Shown: positions 20,297 to 30,137 of the stretch, piece after piece
How positions within the stretch are numbered: position 1 is the stretch's first letter
How the letters are laid out: every line of letters starts with the position of its first letter
NCBI RefSeq assembly: GCF_007855645.1
Contig: NZ_CP042261.1
Location: 352,501-416,500, forward strand
DNA length: 64,000 bases
Source: Qingshengfaniella alkalisoli
GTDB taxonomy: Bacteria; Pseudomonadota; Alphaproteobacteria; Rhodobacterales; Rhodobacteraceae
Direction: 5' to 3'
The notes under the pieces: generated by a model
Database searches by the model: none
Seen by the model: only the letters and a program-made list of their open reading frames with translations
Told to the model about the DNA's origin: nothing
Program-made: the position numbers and the translations under genes

Positions 20297-21928
20297 TCAG
20301 GTTGTCACATCCGGCCCGTTTCTGCCGGTGCGTTGCTTAATTCCGGCAATGTCGTCTGCTGCAGCTACGATGTTCGACAGCGCACGGCCCGGCTCCCACG
20401 CCAGTTGATCTTCACGGTGGGTGTAGCTCTCCAGATAGACTCGCAGTGTCGCGCCGACTGTGCCGGTACCGGACAGGCGGAAAACGATTCGGGCACCGTC
20501 GTCGAACATAACACGAATGCCTTGGCCCTCGGCTTCTGACCCATCAACCGGATCAAGGTAGGAAAACTCGTCTGCCTTGGCGACGGTGTGGCCATAGAAG
20601 CTGTGACCTGCAAGATTTGGCAACTGCCTACGCAACCCGTCCATCAGATCGATCGCGTCATCCTTGTCAACGCCTTCGTAGTCGTGACGGGAATAGTAGT
20701 TACGACCATAGGTCTTCCAGTGGTCCGCAAGAATGTCGGCGACGGATTTGCGGGTCTTGGCTAGAATCGTCAGCCACATCAGCACTGCCCAGACGCCGTC
20801 CTTTTCGCGCACGTGGTCGGAGCCGGTGCCAGCGCTTTCCTCGCCGCAAAGTGTTGCGCGTCCTGCATCCAGGAGGTTACCGAAGAACTTCCAACCGGTA
20901 GGTGTCTCGTAACAATCGATCCCGAGCGCCTCGGCCACCCTGTCCAGGGCGCTCGAGGTTGGCATGGAACGTGCAACCCCGCTCAGCCCTTCAGCATAGG
21001 CGGGCGCCAGATGCGCGTTGGCGGCGATCACCGCAAGGCTGTCCGAGGGCGTCACGTATATTCCACGCCCGAGAATCATATTGCGATCACCGTCGCCATC
21101 CGAGGCCGCTGCGAAATCCGGCGCATCGCTGGACATGACCAGATCGACCAGCGGTTTGGCCCAGATCGGATTCGGGTCCGGGTGGCCTTTGCCGAAATCC
21201 GGCAGTGGTGTTGCGTTTATCACGCTGCCCGTCTGCGCCCCCAGCCTGTCTTCGAAAATCGCCTTTGCATACGGGCCGGTGACCGCGTGCATTGCATCGA
21301 AACGCATGGTGAAACCTGTCTTGAACAGGTCATGCAGCGATTTGAAGTCGAATATCTCCTCCATCATGGCGACATAGTCGGCTACAGGATCAACGATCTC
21401 GATCTGCATGCCTGCCAGTTCTGTCATGCCGGTCGACGACAGGTCGATGTCCTGAGTCTCGATGATGTGGTAGGATTCGATTTCCTTCGTGGCGGCGAAG
21501 ATTGCGTCGGTGATCTTCTCGGGCGCAGGCCCGCCATTGGCCGCGTTGAACTTCACGCCGAAATCGTCATCAATTCCGCCAGGGTTATGGCTGGCCGACA
21601 GGATAATTCCGCCATCGGCCTTACGCTGACGGATCAGGTTGGAGGCCGCTGGGGTTGACAGGATCGCGTTCTGGCCAACGATCACCTTGGCTGCACCGGA
21701 TGCCGCTGCCATGCGAAGGATGACTTGTGCTGCACGGTCATTGAAGTAGCGCCCATCCCCCCCCAGAACGAGTGTTTTGCCCTCGACGCCCCCGATCGCG
21801 GTCCAGATGGATGCGACGAAGTTTTCCAGATAGTGCGGTGCCATATAGGTACGGGTTTTGGCGCGCAGACCTGATGTACCTGGTTTCTGACCGTCGATGG
21901 GCGTTGTCTTGATGGTGATCCGTTCCAA
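20297..21928 (-). CDS. pgm: Alpha-D-glucose phosphomutase
   Basis: Phosphoglucomutase interconverting glucose 1- and 6-phosphate, linking glycolysis to glycogen and surface polysaccharide. Key sites: PGTSGLRAKTR near the N-terminus, active-site serine in SASHNPGG, magnesium loop DGDGDRN, and the sugar-binding GEESAGTGSDH. I place the start at TTG 21928: AAGGAG lies 6 bases upstream and this gives 543 residues, the usual length. Upstream in-frame ATGs (as far as 22048) would add up to 40 unusual residues, including an RPMRPM repeat, with no ribosome site. Confidence 0.93.
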   Translation of the reverse strand: MERITIKTTPIDGQKPGTSGLRAKTRTYMAPHYLENFVASIWTAIGGVEGKTLVLGGDGRYFNDRAAQVILRMAAASGAAKVIVGQNAILSTPAASNLIRQRKADGGIILSASHNPGGIDDDFGVKFNAANGGPAPEKITDAIFAATKEIESYHIIETQDIDLSSTGMTELAGMQIEIVDPVADYVAMMEEIFDFKSLHDLFKTGFTMRFDAMHAVTGPYAKAIFEDRLGAQTGSVINATPLPDFGKGHPDPNPIWAKPLVDLVMSSDAPDFAAASDGDGDRNMILGRGIYVTPSDSLAVIAANAHLAPAYAEGLSGVARSMPTSSALDRVAEALGIDCYETPTGWKFFGNLLDAGRATLCGEESAGTGSDHVREKDGVWAVLMWLTILAKTRKSVADILADHWKTYGRNYYSRHDYEGVDKDDAIDLMDGLRRQLPNLAGHSFYGHTVAKADEFSYLDPVDGSEAEGQGIRVMFDDGARIVFRLSGTGTVGATLRVYLESYTHREDQLAWEPGRALSNIVAAADDIAGIKQRTGRNGPDVTT

Positions 21929-22149
21929 ACCTGTCTCCTTGATGGGCTGCCTCATCTGACGCCAACGCATAAGGCTCGCGTCGGTTCGGCACATTGGTCG
22001 CATTGGTCGCATTGGATTACATCTGTGCGACGCGGGCAAGATGAACACCTGAGGTCGGCAAGTTTGGGCCCGCCCCTTGCAGCCCCCTTCATGCGCTACT
22101 AAGACTCTGGCTGATACGGGTTAGGACCAATTTGAGCAGGCAGGTCAAG

Positions 22150-22782
22150 ATGCAAGATCCCAACGAATTCTACATGAACACCCTCGTACCCATGGTTGTC
22201 GAACAGACATCGCGTGGCGAGCGGGCCTACGACATTTTCTCGCGCCTGCTGAAAGAGCGTATCATCTTCGTGAATGGTCCGATCCATGACGGGATGTCGA
22301 CGCTGGTCGTGGCGCAGCTTCTGCATCTGGAGGCCGAGAACCCGACGAAAGAGATATCGATGTATATCAACTCGCCGGGCGGCGTGGTGACCTCTGGCCT
22401 GTCGATCTACGACACGATGCAGTACATCAAGCCTGCTGTGTCGACGCTGGTGGTCGGTCAGGCGGCTTCGGCGGCATCCTTACTGCTGATCGCGGGTGAA
22501 AAGGGTATGCGGTTCTCGCTGCCGAACAGTTCGATCATGGTGCACCAGCCATCAGGCGGCTACCAGGGGCAGGCGACCGATATCATGATCCATGCCGAGC
22601 AGACGTTGAAACTGAAGCGGCGGCTGAACGAGATCTATTCCAAGCATTCCGGTCAACCTGTCGAGGTGGTTGAAGAAGCACTGGAACGCGACCGCTACAT
22701 GTCGCCTGAAGAGGCGAAGGAGTGGGGCCACATCGACGAGATCGTGGCCAAGCGCGGTGCGAGCGACGGAGACAAGGGCTAG
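22150..22782 (+). CDS. clpP: ATP-dependent Clp protease proteolytic subunit
   Basis: A 210-residue serine protease subunit that forms the ClpP tetradecamer and works with ClpX or ClpA. The catalytic triad is Ser107 (GQAASAAS), His132 (MVHQPSGG) and Asp181 (ERDRYMS). ATG 22150 gives the standard alphaproteobacterial N-terminus; a TTG at 22132 would add six residues. It is followed by clpX after 139 bases, a gap long enough for a second promoter. Confidence 0.96.
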   Translation: MQDPNEFYMNTLVPMVVEQTSRGERAYDIFSRLLKERIIFVNGPIHDGMSTLVVAQLLHLEAENPTKEISMYINSPGGVVTSGLSIYDTMQYIKPAVSTLVVGQAASAASLLLIAGEKGMRFSLPNSSIMVHQPSGGYQGQATDIMIHAEQTLKLKRRLNEIYSKHSGQPVEVVEEALERDRYMSPEEAKEWGHIDEIVAKRGASDGDKG

Positions 22783-22921
22783 AACGCGACGTTCGACCTG
22801 TGTGTGGCTGGCGATTTTGGCGTTGTAGATAGATTTTCGCTGCCCTAAGCTGAAGAGACGAACGGGTAGCGTGCAACCCTGTATGGGATAAATTCGAGGC
22901 GCGCGGCCTTGGAGGTGAATG

Positions 22922-24187
22922 ATGGCGAATAACTCTGGCGGTGATGGCAAAAATACACTCTACTGCAGCTTCTGTGGTAAGAGTCAGCATGAGGTCCGCA
23001 AGCTTATTGCAGGACCGACCGTGTTCATCTGTGATGAATGCGTCGAATTGTGTATGGACATCATCCGGGAGGAAACGAAATCGGCCGGACTGAAATCATC
23101 CGAAGGTGTTCCGACACCCAAGGAGATTTGCGAAGTTCTGGACGACTATGTGATCGGTCAGGCCCACGCCAAGCGGGTTCTGTCGGTTGCGGTGCACAAC
23201 CACTACAAGCGTTTGAACCACGCGTCGAAATCGGCAGATATCGAACTGTCGAAGTCGAACATCATGCTGATCGGACCTACGGGCTGCGGCAAGACACTGT
23301 TGGCGCAGACGCTGGCGCGTATTCTTGATGTGCCGTTCACGATGGCTGATGCGACGACGCTGACCGAGGCGGGTTACGTCGGCGAGGATGTCGAGAATAT
23401 CATCCTGAAGCTGTTGCAGGCCTCTGAATACAACGTCGAACGCGCGCAGCGCGGCATCGTCTATATCGACGAGGTCGACAAGATCACGCGCAAGTCCGAC
23501 AACCCCTCGATCACCCGCGACGTATCGGGCGAGGGCGTGCAGCAGGCGCTGTTGAAGATCATGGAAGGCACGGTGGCCTCGGTTCCTCCGCAGGGCGGGC
23601 GCAAGCATCCGCAGCAGGAATTCCTGCAGGTGGACACGACGAACATCCTGTTCATCTGTGGTGGCGCGTTTGCAGGACTCGACAAGATCATTGCACAACG
23701 TGGCAAAGGGTCGGCGATCGGCTTTGGCGCGGATGTGAAGGACGAACAGGAAAAAACTGTTGGCGAGACATTCAAGGAATTGGAGCCGGAAGATCTACTG
23801 AAGTTCGGTTTGATCCCTGAATTCGTAGGTCGTTTGCCGGTGATCGCGACGCTGGAAGATCTCGACGAAGATGCGCTGGTCACGATCTTGACGGAGCCGA
23901 AGAACGCGCTCGTCAAGCAGTATCAGCGTCTGTTCGAACTGGAGAGCACGGATCTGACTTTCACGGAAGATGCGCTTCGTGCCATCGCGCGCCGCGCAAT
24001 CGCGCGTAAAACCGGCGCGCGCGGGCTGCGGTCGATCATGGAAGATATTCTTCTGGATACGATGTTCGACTTGCCGGGGATGGACAGCGTTGAAGAGGTG
24101 GTTGTTAATGAAGAGGCGGTCACATCGGATGCCACGCCTCTGTTGATCTACTCCGACCGTAAGGAAGAGCCGGTCAGCGCCAGCTAA
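22922..24187 (+). CDS. clpX: ATP-dependent Clp protease ATP-binding subunit
   Basis: A 421-residue AAA+ unfoldase that feeds substrates to ClpP. The zinc-binding domain has Cys15, Cys18, Cys37 and Cys40; Walker A is GPTGCGKT (118-125), Walker [11 protein letters not shown], and the pore loop GYVG is present. There are two adjacent ATGs (22919, 22922); GGAGG is 6 bases from the second, so 22922 is preferred. A strong stem-loop follows the stop. Confidence 0.97.
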   Translation: MANNSGGDGKNTLYCSFCGKSQHEVRKLIAGPTVFICDECVELCMDIIREETKSAGLKSSEGVPTPKEICEVLDDYVIGQAHAKRVLSVAVHNHYKRLNHASKSADIELSKSNIMLIGPTGCGKTLLAQTLARILDVPFTMADATTLTEAGYVGEDVENIILKLLQASEYNVERAQRGIVYIDEVDKITRKSDNPSITRDVSGEGVQQALLKIMEGTVASVPPQGGRKHPQQEFLQVDTTNILFICGGAFAGLDKIIAQRGKGSAIGFGADVKDEQEKTVGETFKELEPEDLLKFGLIPEFVGRLPVIATLEDLDEDALVTILTEPKNALVKQYQRLFELESTDLTFTEDALRAIARRAIARKTGARGLRSIMEDILLDTMFDLPGMDSVEEVVVNEEAVTSDATPLLIYSDRKEEPVSAS

Positions 24188-24206
24188 TACTGCTCGCGAA
24201 TTTGAT

Positions 24207-24235
24207 AACAAGGGGCGCGTTATGCGCCCCTTGTT
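24207..24235 (+). terminator. Terminator of clpX
   Basis: Perfect 12-bp stem AACAAGGGGCGC / GCGCCCCTTGTT with a 5-nt loop, about 20 bases after the clpX stop. The trailing CGTTT is a weak T-tract; the stem itself supplies TTGTT. Confidence 0.8.
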
Positions 24236-24353
24236 CGTTTCGGGCATATGCTCCTACGTGGTCACGGTCATTCGATCTGTACGCGATGTCACGAGACTGG
24301 ACCTCGGGCGGTGAATCGGCCATATGAAAGCAAGACATGTCGGGAGATGACGA

Positions 24354-24728
24354 ATGAACGTGCTTGGTCGCGCAGTTGCCTGGTGGTACAGCCAGACCGT
24401 CGGGACGCAGATTTTCACTTGGCGCAAGGGTGTCAGGGTTGGCGAGGACGATCAGGGGAACATCTATTACCGCAACGGCGATGACACGAAGCGCTGGGTG
24501 ATCTACAATGGCGAGATCGAGGCCAGTCGCATTGCTCCTGATTGGCACGGCTGGTTGCACCACACGTGGGATGAGCCGCCGACAGACAAGCCACTGGTTC
24601 ACAGGAAGTGGGAAAAGCCGCATCAGGAAAACCTGACGGGTACCGCGCTGGCCTACGCGCCAGCAGGTTCGATCCGGCGCGAGCAGCCGGTTGATCGCAG
24701 TGATTACGAGGCATGGAGCCCCGAATAA
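24354..24728 (+). CDS. NDUFA12-family complex I accessory subunit
   Basis: A 124-residue protein of the NDUFA12/B17.2 family, an accessory part of the NADH:ubiquinone oxidoreductase found in alphaproteobacteria and mitochondria. Characteristic segments are [30 protein letters not shown], split here by residues W..G..V..G, and [23 protein letters not shown]. The C-terminal [13 protein letters not shown] stretch is also typical. It lies away from a nuo operon, as is usual for this gene, and is 21 bases upstream of the mlaD-like gene. Confidence 0.92.
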   Translation: MNVLGRAVAWWYSQTVGTQIFTWRKGVRVGEDDQGNIYYRNGDDTKRWVIYNGEIEASRIAPDWHGWLHHTWDEPPTDKPLVHRKWEKPHQENLTGTALAYAPAGSIRREQPVDRSDYEAWSPE

Positions 24729-24749
24729 GAGGGTAGGCCAGAGGCAGGC

Positions 24750-25196
24750 ATGGCACAGAACAAGGCAGAAATATTGGTCGGAGCCGTCGTGCTCTGCGTC
24801 GCGGTCGGGTTTCTTGCCTACGCGAATTCTAGCGTGGGGGCCGTGCGGTCGACCTCGTCCGAGTACAATCTGACGGCCAGTTTCCGGTCGGTCGAAGGCA
24901 TTGCGGTCGGTACGGATATTCGGCTGGCCGGGGTCAAGGTGGGAACGGTGACGGGCTTGGACCTGAACCCGGAAACCTTCAAGGCGGATGCCGAACTGTC
25001 CCTGAACAAGGATGTTGTACTGCCCGATGACAGCGCGATTATTATCTCGTCCGAAGGGCTACTTGGTGGCAACTACGTCGAGGTGCTGCCCGGTGGCTCT
25101 CCCTTCAATTATGAACCGGGGGCCGAGGTCGTAGATACGCAAGGGGCGGTCAGCCTGATCTCGCTTCTGATGAAGTTCGTTTCGGGGTCCGAATAA
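24750..25196 (+). CDS. mlaD: MlaD-like MCE-domain lipid-transport protein
   Basis: A 148-residue protein with an N-terminal membrane anchor (about residues 7-25) and a single MCE domain (SVEGIAVGTDIRLAGVKVGTVTGLDL, then SSEGLLGGNYVEVLPGG). MlaD hexamers work with MlaFEB in retrograde phospholipid transport that keeps outer-membrane asymmetry. No mlaE or mlaF is present in the window, so the ABC partner is elsewhere, which is common in alphaproteobacteria. It is probably co-transcribed with the DUF2155 gene starting 2 bases after its stop. Confidence 0.85.
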   Translation: MAQNKAEILVGAVVLCVAVGFLAYANSSVGAVRSTSSEYNLTASFRSVEGIAVGTDIRLAGVKVGTVTGLDLNPETFKADAELSLNKDVVLPDDSAIIISSEGLLGGNYVEVLPGGSPFNYEPGAEVVDTQGAVSLISLLMKFVSGSE

Positions 25197-25198
25197 CG

Positions 25199-25555
25199 AT
25201 GCGGGCGCTGACTGGCTTCGTTGCCATGCTGCTAGCATCCACAGCATCCGCGCAGGAGGTCACCTCCGCAGGAGGTGCAACCTTGCGCGGGCTTGATCGC
25301 CTTTCCGGTGAACTGACCGACCTTGATGTGGCGATCGGCGAAACGGTGGAGATGGGGCGCTTGACTGTGAGGCTGGAAGACTGCCGCTATCCTACAGAAA
25401 ACCCGTCCGGTGATGCCTTCGCGTATTTGGTGATCGAAGACACCAAAGCCGGTGCGCAACTGTTCGATGGCTGGATGGTAGCGTCCTCGCCCGCGCTGAA
25501 CGCCCTCGACCATATGCGCTATGACGTGTGGGTCATCCGCTGCAAAACCGCCTGA
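25199..25555 (+). CDS. DUF2155 exported protein
   Basis: A 118-residue exported protein (signal peptide of about 18 residues, ending ASTASA) with the DUF2155 pattern: RGLDRLSGELTDLDVAIGETVEMGRLTV, broken here at the G, then LEDCRYP and the C-terminal DHMRYDVWVIRCK. Function unknown; in alphaproteobacteria it often neighbours mlaD-like and aat genes, as here. Its last 37 bases overlap the 3' end of the convergent aat gene. Confidence 0.85.
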   Translation: MRALTGFVAMLLASTASAQEVTSAGGATLRGLDRLSGELTDLDVAIGETVEMGRLTVRLEDCRYPTENPSGDAFAYLVIEDTKAGAQLFDGWMVASSPALNALDHMRYDVWVIRCKTA

Positions 25556-26157
25556 CAGCCCGGAACTTTTCCACCTCGGTTGAAGTCGGCGTCAGCGTTC
25601 AGGGCTGACGACAACCGCCGCTTGTAGTCTTGTCTTGGAATTTCAATCGCACCGAGCGAAAGAAGATGTTCGGTCACGAATTGCGTGTCGAACAGTCTAT
25701 AGCCGCCGAGCTTCAGACGGTCGATCAAATAGGTCAGTGCGATTTTCGAGGCGTCAGTGCGCCGTGAAAACATACTTTCGCCGAAGAATGCGCCGCCCAG
25801 CGACACACCGTACACACCGCCGACAAGATCGTTCTGGTCCCACACTTCGGCGGAGTGTGCGAAACCCAGAGAGAACAAATCACTATACAGCCGGTGGATC
25901 GTGTCATTGATCCAGGTCTCGGAGCGATCCGCACAGCCTGACACGGTTTGTTCGAAGGCTGTGTCGAAGCTGACCTGAAAGGGTGTTTTGCGTATCCTGC
26001 GCGCGAGCGAGCGGGAAACGCGGAACTCGCCCAACGGGATCACACCGCGCAGGTCCGGGTCGACCCAATATATTTCTGGATCGTCGCGGGATTGCGCCAT
26101 GGGGAAAACCCCCATGGCATAGGCTTGTAGCAGTAGGTCCGGCGTCAGCGTCTCCAC
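25519..26157 (-). CDS. aat: Leucyl/phenylalanyl-tRNA-protein transferase
   Basis: A 212-residue N-end-rule enzyme that adds Leu or Phe to proteins with N-terminal Arg or Lys, marking them for ClpS-ClpAP. Family segments LLLQAYAMGVFPMAQSRDDPEIYWVDPDLRGVIPL (quoted in part: AYAMGVFPMAQ, WVDPDLRGV), FGESMFSR and LFDTQFVTEHL are present. The start is a GTG (26157), 14 bases after the accC stop; no better start exists before the accC stop. Tail overlaps DUF2155. Confidence 0.92.
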   Translation of the reverse strand: METLTPDLLLQAYAMGVFPMAQSRDDPEIYWVDPDLRGVIPLGEFRVSRSLARRIRKTPFQVSFDTAFEQTVSGCADRSETWINDTIHRLYSDLFSLGFAHSAEVWDQNDLVGGVYGVSLGGAFFGESMFSRRTDASKIALTYLIDRLKLGGYRLFDTQFVTEHLLSLGAIEIPRQDYKRRLSSALNADADFNRGGKVPGCQAVLQRMTHTS

Positions 26158-26171
26158 GTCAGCCAGATCGC

Positions 26172-27521
26172 CTACTGTTCGTACTCACTGGCCAGCCAGT
26201 GTTCCAGCCAGTGAATGTCATAATCGCCCGACAAAATGTCGGGTTCCTGAAGCAGACGCTCGAACAATGGTACGGTTGTGTCTATGCCGTCGACGATCAA
26301 CTCACCCAGTGCGCGACGCAGGCGAGCCAGCGCTTCTGGTCGATCACGGCCGTGAACGATCAGCTTGGCGATAAGGCTGTCATAATAGGGCGGGATCGAG
26401 TAGCCCTGATACAGGGCAGAATCCATACGAACGCCCAGACCGCCGGGTGCGTGATACGCAGTAATCTTGCCGGGGCAGGGCGAGAAGTTCGGAAGTTTTT
26501 CGGCGTTGATCCGTACTTCGATGGCGTGGCCGTTCACCTTCAGATCGTCTTGAGTGAAGGACATTGGTTCACCAGCGGCGACACGGATCTGTTCGCGCAC
26601 CAGATCGACGCCGAAGATCCCTTCGGTCACGGGGTGTTCGACTTGAAGGCGGGTGTTCATTTCAATGAAATAGAACTGCCCGTCTTCATACAGGAACTCG
26701 ATCGTACCCGCGCCTATATAGTTGATCGCCGCGACGGCTTCGGCACAGCGTTGGCCAATTTCCGCGCGGATTTCGGGCGTAATGGCCGGGCCGGGAGCTT
26801 CTTCGAAGACCTTCTGGTGGCGGCGCTGCAAGGAACAGTCGCGCTCGCCCAGATGAACGGCGTTGCCTTTGCCGTCGCCGAACACCTGAATCTCGATATG
26901 GCGAGGTTTGCCGAGATACTTCTCGATGTAGACCTCGTCATTTCCGAAAGCCGATTTCGCTTCTGATCGGGCGGTGCGGAAGGCGTTTTCGATGTCGGCT
27001 TCGCTGCGCGCCAGTTTCATCCCGCGCCCCCCGCCACCTGCAGTCGCCTTGATGATGACCGGATAGCCGATCTCACCAGCGATCCGCCGCGCGGCGTCCA
27101 TATCTGGAACGCCACCGTCAGAGCCGGGCACCACGGGCACGCCGAGATTCTTCATCGTTTCCTTGGCGGTGATCTTGTCGCCCATGACGCGGATGTGTTC
27201 CGCTGTCGGTCCGATGAAGGTCAGATCATGGTCTTGCACGATCTGAACGAAACTCGCGTTCTCGGACAGGAAGCCATAGCCTGGATGGATGGCCTCGGCA
27301 CCAGAAATTTCGCAGGCCGAAATGATGGACGGCATATGCAGATAGCTGGAAGTGCCGGGAGGCGGGCCGATGCAGACGCTTTCATCTGCCATACGCACAT
27401 GCATTGCGTCGGCGTCTGCCGTCGAATGGACCGCGACGCTGGCGATGCCCATCTCGCGACAGGCCCTTATGACGCGCAGGGCGATTTCACCGCGGTTTGC
27501 AATCAGGATTTTCTCGAACAT
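26172..27521 (-). CDS. accC: Acetyl-CoA carboxylase, biotin carboxylase subunit
   Basis: A 449-residue ATP-grasp enzyme that carboxylates the biotin on AccB, the first step of fatty-acid synthesis. N-terminal [19 protein letters not shown], glycine-rich loop [14 protein letters not shown], and catalytic region [14 protein letters not shown] are intact. It lies 9 bases downstream of accB in the same operon, with aat following closely. Confidence 0.97.
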   Translation of the reverse strand: MFEKILIANRGEIALRVIRACREMGIASVAVHSTADADAMHVRMADESVCIGPPPGTSSYLHMPSIISACEISGAEAIHPGYGFLSENASFVQIVQDHDLTFIGPTAEHIRVMGDKITAKETMKNLGVPVVPGSDGGVPDMDAARRIAGEIGYPVIIKATAGGGGRGMKLARSEADIENAFRTARSEAKSAFGNDEVYIEKYLGKPRHIEIQVFGDGKGNAVHLGERDCSLQRRHQKVFEEAPGPAITPEIRAEIGQRCAEAVAAINYIGAGTIEFLYEDGQFYFIEMNTRLQVEHPVTEGIFGVDLVREQIRVAAGEPMSFTQDDLKVNGHAIEVRINAEKLPNFSPCPGKITAYHAPGGLGVRMDSALYQGYSIPPYYDSLIAKLIVHGRDRPEALARLRRALGELIVDGIDTTVPLFERLLQEPDILSGDYDIHWLEHWLASEYEQ

Positions 27522-27530
27522 GGCCAGGCC

Positions 27531-28028
27531 CTATTCGATGATCATCAAGGGTGTGCCGAACTCCACCGGAGCTCCGTCCTCGACCAAGATTCGTTTGACC
27601 GTGCCGGATTTCGGGGAAGGGATCTGGTTCATGGTCTTCATGGCCTCGACGATCAGAAGTGTCTGGCCTTCGCTGACCTGCGTGCCGACCTCGACGAAGG
27701 ACTGTGCGCCGGGTTCGGGTTGCAGATATACGGTGCCCACCATCGGCGATGGAACGGCGCCGGGATGCGATGCGGGATCTTCCTGTGCCGCGGCTGCTTC
27801 TGGTGCGGCAGGTGCGGGCGCGGAAGGCGCCGCTGCGGCTGGCACGCTCACCGCGGTTGGTGCGCTTGCGGCAGGTGCGGCGTATTGGTGGCGGCTGACC
27901 CGGACATTGAGCGTGTTGTCTTCACCGTATTCACGTTTGACCTGAAGCTCGGTCAGATCGTTTTCCCGCAGCAGTTCCGCCAGCGCTTGGATGAATGCCA
28001 CGTCTTCTCCGTGGGGGGTGTCGGTCAT
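27531..28028 (-). CDS. accB: Acetyl-CoA carboxylase biotin carboxyl carrier protein
   Basis: A 165-residue carrier protein. N-terminal helix ([20 protein letters not shown]), a flexible Ala/Pro-rich linker of about 35 residues, and a C-terminal biotinyl domain with the target lysine in EAMKTMNQI. First gene of accB-accC-aat; the 385-bp region upstream would hold its promoter. Confidence 0.96.
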   Translation of the reverse strand: MTDTPHGEDVAFIQALAELLRENDLTELQVKREYGEDNTLNVRVSRHQYAAPAASAPTAVSVPAAAAPSAPAPAAPEAAAAQEDPASHPGAVPSPMVGTVYLQPEPGAQSFVEVGTQVSEGQTLLIVEAMKTMNQIPSPKSGTVKRILVEDGAPVEFGTPLMIIE

Positions 28029-28272
28029 GGGTTCTTCGCTCGCCCTCTGTTATGTCTGATGCAATTGGCCATGCATGTAGGCCTTTCCTACACCGTTTGG
28101 AAATAGCTGAAAAGCAATGGCTGTGCAGAATATGCGCCACAGCCTACAGAAAATTTGCGCATTTCTTTCATTTTTCGGGTTTCTGACGCCAGAGCCGAGC
28201 TCGACAGCCCACGTAAATACACAGAAACACGCAACACTTGCGTCTAAGGCAGCTTGTCGATTCTGAAGAAAA

Positions 28273-28286
28273 TTTTTGATCAAAAA
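28273..28286. promoter_or_regulatory. 14-bp palindrome TTTTTGATCAAAAA
   Basis: Perfect palindrome 24 bases upstream of a -35-like TTGACT. Its place suggests a regulator site for the transaminase promoter; the regulator is unknown and it does not match the FNR consensus spacing. Confidence 0.4.
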
Positions 28287-28310
28287 GTGCCGATTGATGC
28301 GCTCTGCTTC

Positions 28311-28338
28311 TTGACTGCCCTTGCGCCTCTGCTAGCGT
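28311..28338 (+). promoter_or_regulatory. Putative sigma70-type promoter of the transaminase
   Basis: TTGACT, a 16-nt spacer, then TAGCGT, about 75 bases before the transaminase ATG. The -35 match is good (5/6), the -10 weak, as is common in this group. Confidence 0.4.
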
Positions 28339-28413
28339 TTGCTCAAATGACGCCCATTCGCGCGCATTCACGGACAGCAACATGCCGATCGCGGCAGTTT
28401 TGAAGGACTTATC

Positions 28414-29742
28414 ATGGCATACTCCGGTTCTACCGCACCAAATGACCTCTCCGCGTTCTGGATGCCATTCACGGCCAATCGTCAGTTCAAGTCGAAGCCG
28501 CGCATGCTGGTGGCAGCAGAGGGCATGCACTACACTACGGCGGATGGACGGCAGGTATTGGACGGCACAGCTGGGCTTTGGTGCTGCAATGCGGGGCATA
28601 AGCGGTCAAAAATTTCCGAGGCCGTTAAGGCACAGGTGGATGAGTTGGATTATGCGCCGGCCTTTCAAATGGGTCACCCGAAGGCGTTCGAACTGGCATC
28701 CAAGGTGCGCGACATGGCCCCCAAGGGCATGGAGCATGTCTTTTTCACCAACTCCGGATCCGAGAGTGTTGAAACGGCGCTGAAGCTTGCCATCGCCTAC
28801 CACAAGGCGCGCGGGGATGCAGGACGGACCCGGCTGATCGGGCGAGAGCGCGGCTATCACGGCGTGAACTTCGGGGGAATTTCCGTCGGTGGCATCGTGA
28901 ATAATCGCAAGCATTTCGGAACCCTTCTGACGGGCGTCGATCACTTGCCGCACACACATTTGCCAGAGCAAAACGCCTTCACCAGGGGCGAGCCGGAACA
29001 CGGCGCTTACCTGGCCGATGAACTGGAAGACATCGTCGCGCTGCACGGTGCCGAAACCATCGCTGCCGTGATCGTTGAGCCGGTCGCCGGATCGACCGGC
29101 GTGCTGATCCCGCCAAAAGGGTATCTCCAGAAGTTGCGCGAGATCACCAAGAAGCACGGGATATTGCTGATTTTTGATGAGGTCATCACGGGCTTTGGCC
29201 GTCTCGGCGCACCATTCGCCGCGGATTATTTTGGTGTGACCCCTGACCTGATCACGACGGCCAAGGGGTTGACCAATGGCGTGATTCCAATGGGCGCGGT
29301 GCTGACGTCTTCCGAGGTCCACGATGCATTCATGAACGGTCCCGAGAACATGATCGAGCTGTTCCACGGTTACACCTATTCCGGTAGCCCCATCGCGGCA
29401 GCCTGTGGCATTGCAACGCTCGACACCTATCGCGAAGAAGGGTTGTTCGAACGTGCGGCGGAGCTATCGTCGTATTGGCAGGAAGGACTTCATGCGCTGA
29501 AGGATCTTCCCCATGTGATCGATATCCGCAACTTGGGCCTCATTGGTGCGGTGGAACTGGAATCGATCCCGGGTAAGCCTACCGCTCGTGCCTTCCAGGC
29601 CTTCCTCGACGCCTATGAAAAAGGTGTGCTGATCCGCACGACCGGTGACATCATCGCAATGAGTCCGCCGCTGATCATCGAGAAGTCGCATATCGACCAG
29701 CTGTTCGGGACGCTGGCCGATGTGCTGAAGTCGCTCGACTAG
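28414..29742 (+). CDS. Class III omega-amino acid:pyruvate aminotransferase
   Basis: A 442-residue PLP enzyme of the beta-alanine/omega-amino acid:pyruvate transaminase group. The substrate entry motif SAFWMPFTANRQFK and N-terminal DGTAGLWCCNAGH are typical; the PLP phosphate region is TNSGSESVETALK, the ring-stacking aspartate lies in LLIFDEVITGFGRLG, and the Schiff-base lysine is Lys284 (TTAKGLTNG). Likely substrates are beta-alanine, taurine-like amines or other omega-amino acids with pyruvate as acceptor. A small ACT-domain gene follows and may be co-transcribed. Confidence 0.88.
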   Translation: MAYSGSTAPNDLSAFWMPFTANRQFKSKPRMLVAAEGMHYTTADGRQVLDGTAGLWCCNAGHKRSKISEAVKAQVDELDYAPAFQMGHPKAFELASKVRDMAPKGMEHVFFTNSGSESVETALKLAIAYHKARGDAGRTRLIGRERGYHGVNFGGISVGGIVNNRKHFGTLLTGVDHLPHTHLPEQNAFTRGEPEHGAYLADELEDIVALHGAETIAAVIVEPVAGSTGVLIPPKGYLQKLREITKKHGILLIFDEVITGFGRLGAPFAADYFGVTPDLITTAKGLTNGVIPMGAVLTSSEVHDAFMNGPENMIELFHGYTYSGSPIAAACGIATLDTYREEGLFERAAELSSYWQEGLHALKDLPHVIDIRNLGLIGAVELESIPGKPTARAFQAFLDAYEKGVLIRTTGDIIAMSPPLIIEKSHIDQLFGTLADVLKSLD

Positions 29743-29750
29743 GAAGTCCG

Positions 29751-30137
29751 TTGGGAGGCAGGGTAAAACACCGGGACGCAATGATCTCTGGCATGTCTCC
29801 TCGCTTGGTCGAGGGGACATTCTGCTTTGTCACGGCGGCGGACGACGCCGGTCTTTCGCGACTTTTGCCTGACGCTAAGGCGATGTTCAGGGAAGGTGAA
29901 GGACTATCCTTGATCATGCCAGCGCGTATGGGGGATGATCCGGTATTTTCGCAAATCACGCTGGATGTTCATTCGGCGCTGGACGGGATCGGGTTGACCG
30001 CTGCCGTTTCAACCCTTCTGGCTGGGGCTGGCATTCCGTGCAATGTGGTGGTGGCGCACCATCACGACCATGCTTTCGTTCCCATTGATCAGGCCGCCAG
30101 CGCCTTGACAGTATTAGAGGAACTGGCGTCCGGTTAA
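29751..30137 (+). CDS. ACT-domain-containing small protein
   Basis: A protein of up to 128 residues with two ACT-like halves (FCFVTAADDAGLSRLLPDAKAMFREGEGLSLI, of which the FREGEGLSLI turn is typical, and LTAAVSTLLAGAGIPCNVV...HHHDHAFVP). It resembles the stand-alone ACT_7/DUF2241-type amino-acid-binding proteins. TTG 29751 follows AGGAAG and keeps the conserved HRDAMISGMSP lead-in; ATG 29781 is the alternative. It starts 8 bases after the transaminase stop and ends next to a convergent lipoprotein gene with no gap. Confidence 0.72.
   Translation: MGGRVKHRDAMISGMSPRLVEGTFCFVTAADDAGLSRLLPDAKAMFREGEGLSLIMPARMGDDPVFSQITLDVHSALDGIGLTAAVSTLLAGAGIPCNVVVAHHHDHAFVPIDQAASALTVLEELASG

Larger units (their letters stand above)
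28029..28413. other. Intergenic region between divergent accB and transaminase
   Basis: A 385-bp non-coding stretch with lower GC than the flanks. I see a 14-bp palindrome (28273-28286) and a promoter-like pair (28311-28338) facing the transaminase. No open frame with a ribosome site or family resemblance was found on either strand. Confidence 0.6.

Noticed and set aside
21993-22015. Tandem copies of a 9-bp unit (CATTGGTCG)
   Set aside because: Two and a half copies only, in the region before the pgm start; probably slippage with no function.
25983-26966. Open frame of 327 codons antisense to accC and aat
   Set aside because: Mirrors conserved genes on the other strand; composition is not protein-like.
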